From NCBI GenBank assembly GCA_020851015.1, contig JADZDN010000367.1, positions 1-18,174 on the forward strand: a DNA stretch of 18,174 bases, in the 5' to 3' direction. This stretch comes from Alphaproteobacteria bacterium (GTDB lineage: Bacteria > Pseudomonadota > Alphaproteobacteria > JAEULC01). Below are positions 14,192 through 18,174 of this stretch, in pieces. The number at the start of each line of letters is the position of its first letter. The stretch's first letter is position 1. The position numbers were made by a program, and so were the translations under genes. A model generated the notes under the pieces. It worked only from the letters and a program-made list of their open reading frames with translations. It had not been told where the DNA came from and made no database searches.

Positions 14192-15526
14192 CTAGCTGGC
14201 GAGCTTGATGCCCGCGCGCTGGGCGTGCCGCGACAGGACGCGGCGCACCTTGTCGATGATCTCGTCGATGTGCTTGTGCTCGCAGATGAAGGCGGGCGCC
14301 AGGATCAGCGTATCCACGGTCACGCGCGCCAGCATGCCGCTGTTGAACAGGTCCTGCAGCACCTCGTAGCCGCGCACGCCCGGCTTGTCGGCGGCCTGCA
14401 GGTCGATGCCCGCCAAAAGACCGTACCCGCGAATGTCGGCGACGATCGGGATTTCGCGCAGCGCGTAGACCTTGTCGAGGAAATAGGGCGCCAGCGCATC
14501 GGCCTTGTCGAACAGCTTCTCCTTCTTGAAGATGTCGAGGGTCGCCAGGCCCGCCGCACAGGCCACGGGATGCGCCGAGTAGGTGTAGCCGTGGAAGAAC
14601 TCGATTCCCTTGGCCGGTCCGTTGTCCACGATGGTCTTGTAGACCTTCTCGCTGACGCCGACGGCGCCCATCGGGATGTTCCCGTTGGTGATCCCCTTGG
14701 CCATCGTCAGCAGGTCCGGCGTGACGCCGAAGGCCTGGGCGCCGAATGCCTTGCCGGTACGCCCGAAGCCGCAGATCACCTCGTCGAACACCAGCAGGAT
14801 GCCGTGCCTGTCGCAGATCTCGCGCAGGCGCTTCAGGTAGCCCTTGGGCGGCACCAGTATGCCGGTCGAGCCGGCGATCGGCTCGACGAAGCAGGCGGCG
14901 ATCGTGTCGGCGCCGTAGAGATCGACATGGCGCTGCAGGTCGTCGGCCAGTTCGGCGCCCTTGTCCGGCTCGCCGCGCGCGAAGCGCATCTCCTCCTGCC
15001 AGGTGTGGCGGATATGGCTGACGCCGGGCAGCGTATTGCCGAAGGTCTCGCGGTTGCGGACCATGCCGGCGAGCGACAGGCCGCCGAAATTTACGCCGTG
15101 ATAGCCGCGCTCGCGGCTGACGAAGCGCGTGCGCTGCGCCTGGCCCTTCGAGCGGTGGTACTGCAGCGCGATCTTCATCGCCGTGTCGATCGCCTCGGAC
15201 CCGGAATTGGCGAAGAAGACGTAGTCGAGGTCGCCCGGCAGCAGCTCGGCCACCCGGCGCGCCAGATCGAACGACAAATCGTGGCCGAACTGGAACGGCG
15301 GCACGTAGTCCAGCGTCAAGAGCTGTTTGTGGCAGGCGTCGGCGATTTCCTGCCGGCCGTGCCCGGCGGGGGTGCAGAACAGGCCGGATACCGCATCGAT
15401 TACCGGCTCGCCGCGATTGTTCTTGAAGTAGACCCCCTTGGCCTCGCTCACCAGCCGCGGCTCGGTCTTGAAGTGCTTGTTGGCCGAGAACGGCATCCAG
15501 TGATGCTCGAGCGAATTGGGCTTCAT
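14192..15526 (-). CDS. Class III omega-amino acid:pyruvate aminotransferase
   Basis: A 444-residue PLP-dependent class III aminotransferase. It moves the terminal amino group of an omega-amino acid to pyruvate, giving an aldehyde plus alanine. Seen are HHWMPFSANKHFK (8-20), NSGSEAIDTAMK (107-118) for phosphate binding, ERGYHG, the PLP-ring aspartate D248 in LVFDEVICGFGRTG, and the Schiff-base lysine K277 in MAKGITNGNIPMGA. The N-terminal HWMPF.AN pattern matches beta-alanine:pyruvate aminotransferases better than the classic taurine:pyruvate enzymes, but the group accepts several omega-amino acids and its neighbours point to taurine or homotaurine. The ATG at 15526 follows GGAGA at good spacing. 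A TATAGT at 15565-15560 is a possible -10, without a good -35. It is followed after 111 bases by the binding-protein gene. Confidence 0.92.
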   Translation of the reverse strand: MKPNSLEHHWMPFSANKHFKTEPRLVSEAKGVYFKNNRGEPVIDAVSGLFCTPAGHGRQEIADACHKQLLTLDYVPPFQFGHDLSFDLARRVAELLPGDLDYVFFANSGSEAIDTAMKIALQYHRSKGQAQRTRFVSRERGYHGVNFGGLSLAGMVRNRETFGNTLPGVSHIRHTWQEEMRFARGEPDKGAELADDLQRHVDLYGADTIAACFVEPIAGSTGILVPPKGYLKRLREICDRHGILLVFDEVICGFGRTGKAFGAQAFGVTPDLLTMAKGITNGNIPMGAVGVSEKVYKTIVDNGPAKGIEFFHGYTYSAHPVACAAGLATLDIFKKEKLFDKADALAPYFLDKVYALREIPIVADIRGYGLLAGIDLQAADKPGVRGYEVLQDLFNSGMLARVTVDTLILAPAFICEHKHIDEIIDKVRRVLSRHAQRAGIKLAS

Positions 15527-15610
15527 GGGGATTCTCCGGGGCGCAGGTCCAGACCGCGGACTATAAGGGAACGCCGCCCGAGGCGCCACCCGGGCACCGG
15601 AATCGACGGT

Positions 15611-16420
15611 CTACGGCGATTCGAGGAAACGGCGGACCCGCGCCCAAATCTCCCTGTTACCCGCCACCAGGATACCGCCGCCCGTGTCGGTCGGGCGATA
15701 GGCCGAATGGTCCCACTTCGCGACCCGTCCGCCCGCCTCGGCGACGATCAGCGCGCCCGGCAAGTGGTCCCAGGGCTTCATGTTGCGGTAGAGCACGAAA
15801 TGCTGACGGCCCTCGGCAATGTCGACATAGATGCGCGCGGCGCAGGACCGGTCGGTCGGCGGGCCCAGCCCCTCCTTCACCTTGGCGCGCAAGCGTTCGC
15901 GCGGCGGGTCGGGAAAGAACAGGTAGCTGATGCTGCCGCGCAGCCCCTTGTCGTCGGCAGGCGCATCGTCGCCGCGCATGATGCGCTCGCCGTCGCGCCA
16001 CGCGCCGCCGCCCCGCTCGGCCACGAAGGCGCGCGCGTGCACCGGCTCGTAGATCCAGCCGGCCAAAATCTCGTCATGCCGGACCAGGGCCACCATCACG
16101 CCGAAATCGGCCTTGCCCGCGGCGAAGTTGCGCGTGCCGTCGATCGGGTCGATCACCCAGACCGGATCGCGCCCGGCCAAGAGGTTGAGCAGGCCGGAAT
16201 CGGCAGCGGTTCCCTCCTCGCCCACTACCACGCTGCCGGGAATCAGGGCGCGCAGCCGGGGAGCGAGCGCGCGCTCGGCGGCTTCGTCGGCGACCGTCAC
16301 GGTCTCGTCGCCGTGCTTCTTGCGGATGTCGCCCGCCGCCAGGTTGCGGAAGCGCGGCATGATCTCCGTCGCCGCGACCTCGGCCATCGCCGCGGCCACG
16401 GCCTGGGGATCGAAACGCAT
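15611..16420 (-). CDS. Inositol monophosphatase-family phosphatase
   Basis: A 269-residue Mg-dependent sugar/inositol phosphatase of the IMPase-FBPase-CysQ fold. It shows the metal-binding residues in GEEGT (E of motif 1), the hallmark WVIDPIDGTRNF (motif A), and WDHLPGALIVAEAGG (motif B), with RIYVDIAEGRQHFVLYRNMKPWD between them. This set is shared by inositol monophosphatase, histidinol-phosphatase HisN and CysQ, and the substrate cannot be decided from sequence; no his or cys genes are close. The ATG at 16420 lies three bases after the hflX stop with GCGGGA upstream, so it is almost certainly co-transcribed with hfq-hflX. In related genomes the gene after hflX is often mazG, which here is elsewhere. 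Confidence 0.92.
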   Translation of the reverse strand: MRFDPQAVAAAMAEVAATEIMPRFRNLAAGDIRKKHGDETVTVADEAAERALAPRLRALIPGSVVVGEEGTAADSGLLNLLAGRDPVWVIDPIDGTRNFAAGKADFGVMVALVRHDEILAGWIYEPVHARAFVAERGGGAWRDGERIMRGDDAPADDKGLRGSISYLFFPDPPRERLRAKVKEGLGPPTDRSCAARIYVDIAEGRQHFVLYRNMKPWDHLPGALIVAEAGGRVAKWDHSAYRPTDTGGGILVAGNREIWARVRRFLESP

Positions 16421-16422
16421 GC

Positions 16423-17835
16423 CTATCCCGCCTGACGTCCGGAAGGATGGCGGCCGTGCCGTCGCCGCTCGAAGCGCTGGCGGTCGGCCGGGTCGAGTCC
16501 GACGCGCAGATGCACCGTGTCCTCGCCGTCCTGGCGCTCCAGCACCTCGCCATGCTGGTAGAGCCACGCGATCGCCGCGCCGTCGTCCACGGGAATGTCG
16601 AACTCGGCGACCTCGCGCTGGGCGGCCAGGCAGGCATCGAGCGCCCGCAGCAGGTCGTCGCACCCCTCGCCCGTCACCGCCGACAGCGCCACCGCATTGC
16701 CATCGCGGGCGCGCTGGGCGTCGAGCGCCGAGCGCGCCGCGGGGTCGAGCAGGTCGATCTTGTTGAGCGCCTCGATCAAGTGGCGCTGCTTGTCGTTGCC
16801 GTCGAGCAGGGCCTCGAGCCCCAGCTCGCGCAGGACCTTCAGCACGTCGGCGCGCTGCGCGGCGCTGTCGGGATGCGCCGCGTCGCGCACGTGGACGATG
16901 ATGTCGGCGCCCAGCACCTCTTCCAGGGTGGCGCGAAACGCTGCCACGAGCTGCGTCGGCAGGTTCGAGATGAAACCCACCGTGTCGGACAGGATGGCGG
17001 TGCGCCCGGACGGCAGGGAAAGCCGCCGCATGGTGGGATCGAGCGTCGCGAACAGCAGGTCCTCCGCCATCACCGCGGCCTGGGTCAGGCGGTTGAACAG
17101 GGTCGACTTGCCGGCGTTGGTGTAACCGACCAGCGCCACCACCGGGTACGGCACGCGCTTGCGCGCGGCGCGGTGCAGGCCGCGCGTGCGCTTCACCTGC
17201 TCCAGTTCGCGCTTCAGCTTGATGATGCGCTCGTCGATCAGCCGGCGGTCGATTTCGAGCTGGGATTCGCCGGGGCCGCCCAGGAAGCCGAAGCCGCCGC
17301 GCTGGCGCTCCAGGTGGGTCCAGCTTCGGACCAGGCGCGAGCGCTGGTAGCTGAGCGCCGCCAGCTCGACCTGCAACGCCCCCTCGTGCGTGCGCGCCCG
17401 GGCGCCGAAGATTTCCAGGATCAGGCCGGTGCGGTCGATCACCTTGGCCTTCCACGCCTTCTCGAGGTTGCGCTGCTGCACCGGCGATACCGTGCCGTCG
17501 ACCACGACCACGCCGATCTCCTGCGCCTCGACGATCTGGCCCATCGCCTCGACCGTGCCGCCGCCCAGCAGCGTGGCGGGGCGCGGCCGCTTCACCACGA
17601 CGCTCTGCGCATGGGCGATGGTGAGCCCGATCGCCCGGGCCAGGCCCACCGCCTCGGCCACCCGCGCCTCGGGATCGCGGACCGCCGCGCCATCGCCCTG
17701 GCCATGCGATGGCAGGATCGGATGCAGCACCAGCGCGCGACCGGTGGTTGCCGTCGCGTCGGTCCAGGCGCCGACCGTGCGCGAGCGGGGTTGGCGCGCG
17801 TTGGGGCCGACGCGCGCGGAAGCGGGCGTGCTCAT
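16423..17835 (-). CDS. hflX: GTPase HflX
   Basis: A 470-residue ribosome-associated GTPase that, in characterised bacteria, splits stalled 70S ribosomes after heat or antibiotic stress. The N-terminal HflX domain contains RPRPATLLGGGTVEAM and VVVDGTVSPVQQRNLE (about 83-126). A helical linker with GGPGESQLEIDRRLI (186-200) leads to the G domain: G1 GYTNAGKST (237-245), G2 around ATLDPTMR, G3 DTVGF (284-288) and G4 NKID (358-361). A C-terminal 100-residue domain ends in a basic tail. The protein is somewhat long because of an N-terminal low-complexity extension of about 25 residues. It lies 40 bases after hfq on the same strand, the classic hfq-hflX order, and is followed after two bases by the phosphatase gene. 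Confidence 0.96.
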   Translation of the reverse strand: MSTPASARVGPNARQPRSRTVGAWTDATATTGRALVLHPILPSHGQGDGAAVRDPEARVAEAVGLARAIGLTIAHAQSVVVKRPRPATLLGGGTVEAMGQIVEAQEIGVVVVDGTVSPVQQRNLEKAWKAKVIDRTGLILEIFGARARTHEGALQVELAALSYQRSRLVRSWTHLERQRGGFGFLGGPGESQLEIDRRLIDERIIKLKRELEQVKRTRGLHRAARKRVPYPVVALVGYTNAGKSTLFNRLTQAAVMAEDLLFATLDPTMRRLSLPSGRTAILSDTVGFISNLPTQLVAAFRATLEEVLGADIIVHVRDAAHPDSAAQRADVLKVLRELGLEALLDGNDKQRHLIEALNKIDLLDPAARSALDAQRARDGNAVALSAVTGEGCDDLLRALDACLAAQREVAEFDIPVDDGAAIAWLYQHGEVLERQDGEDTVHLRVGLDPADRQRFERRRHGRHPSGRQAG

Positions 17836-17875
17836 GCTGCCTTCCGCCCGGCCGTGCCGGGGCAGGCGCCGGGCG

Positions 17876-18133
17876 TCAAGAAGCCTCGGCGCCTTCCTTC
17901 GTGGCGGGCGGCTCGAAGAGCTGGATCGGCGTCGCCGGCATCACGGTCGAGATCGCGTGCTTGTAGACGAGCTGCGAATGCGCGTCGCGGCGCAGCAGGA
18001 CCGAGAAATTGTCGAACCACGTGATGATGCCCTGAAGCTTGACCCCGTTGACCAGGAAGATCGTGACCGGGGTCTTGTTCTTGCGGACGTTGTTCAGGAA
18101 GACGTCCTGCACGTTATGGGATTTTTCGGACAT
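17876..18133 (-). CDS. hfq: RNA chaperone Hfq
   Basis: Complete 85-residue Hfq, the Sm-like hexameric chaperone that pairs small RNAs with mRNAs. The Sm1 region ([39 protein letters not shown]) and the Sm2 motif YKHAIST are intact, with the proximal-face Q and D residues present. The C-terminal tail is short (about 15 residues after the Sm core), as is usual in Alphaproteobacteria. The start at 18133 fits the family N-terminus; the ribosome site is weak but purine-rich (AGAAACGGAACATACC before the ATG). Only 41 bases upstream are in the window, so the promoter cannot be assessed. It heads the hfq-hflX-phosphatase run. Confidence 0.97.
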   Translation of the reverse strand: MSEKSHNVQDVFLNNVRKNKTPVTIFLVNGVKLQGIITWFDNFSVLLRRDAHSQLVYKHAISTVMPATPIQLFEPPATKEGAEAS

Positions 18134-18174
18134 GGTATGTTCCGTTTCTTCTTGTGTTGCCGGTTCGCCCTACC

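Noticed and set aside
14102..16435. Very long plus-strand open frame opposite the aminotransferase and phosphatase genes
   Set aside because: Its 777 residues are low-complexity antisense of two clearly recognised genes.

Overview
The window is high-GC chromosomal DNA, most likely from an alphaproteobacterium of the Rhodospirillales/Azospirillales type. This rests on the gene families, the metG-tatD-metallohydrolase and hfq-hflX blocks, and the GC-rich intergenic palindromes. The species cannot be named from sequence alone. No rRNA, tRNA, CRISPR array, transposase or phage gene was seen.

Left block (1-2459, + strand): a translationally coupled run of metG (3' part only), tatD and a PhnP-like metallo-beta-lactamase-fold hydrolase. 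Just after it, at 2514-2541, is a 28-bp site that matches the XerC/XerD recombination site dif. This suggests that the window contains the replication terminus of its chromosome. Gene direction agrees: everything left of the site reads rightward, and most genes to its right read leftward, towards it. Next come a small membrane-anchored protein of unknown function (-), mazG (+) and a class II aldolase-like gene (+).

Middle (4931-9453): a nested palindromic repeat lies between convergent genes. It is followed by a beta-hydroxyacid dehydrogenase (-), a small unknown protein (+) and a decaying patch. In that patch an intact Tat-exported peptide-type ABC binding protein sits between two gene remnants: a heavily deleted GMC oxidoreductase and the frameshifted N-terminus of what looks like a 2-oxoglutarate/Fe(II) oxygenase.

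Right (9454-15526, all -): read 5' to 3' on the minus strand, the genes are an omega-amino-acid:pyruvate aminotransferase, a TauA/SsuA-type binding protein, a CoA-acylating aldehyde dehydrogenase closely resembling sulfoacetaldehyde dehydrogenase SauS, and a divergent SucC/SucD-type ADP-forming acyl-CoA ligase pair. Together they could take up taurine (or a similar amino-sulfonate or omega-amino acid), deaminate it to an aldehyde, oxidise that to an acyl-CoA and recover ATP while releasing the acid (sulfoacetate). The ligase and dehydrogenase could also run the other way to activate sulfoacetate. This is the most interesting metabolic unit in the window; the substrate is inferred.

Far right (15611-18133, -): hfq, hflX and an inositol-monophosphatase-family phosphatase, a housekeeping block.
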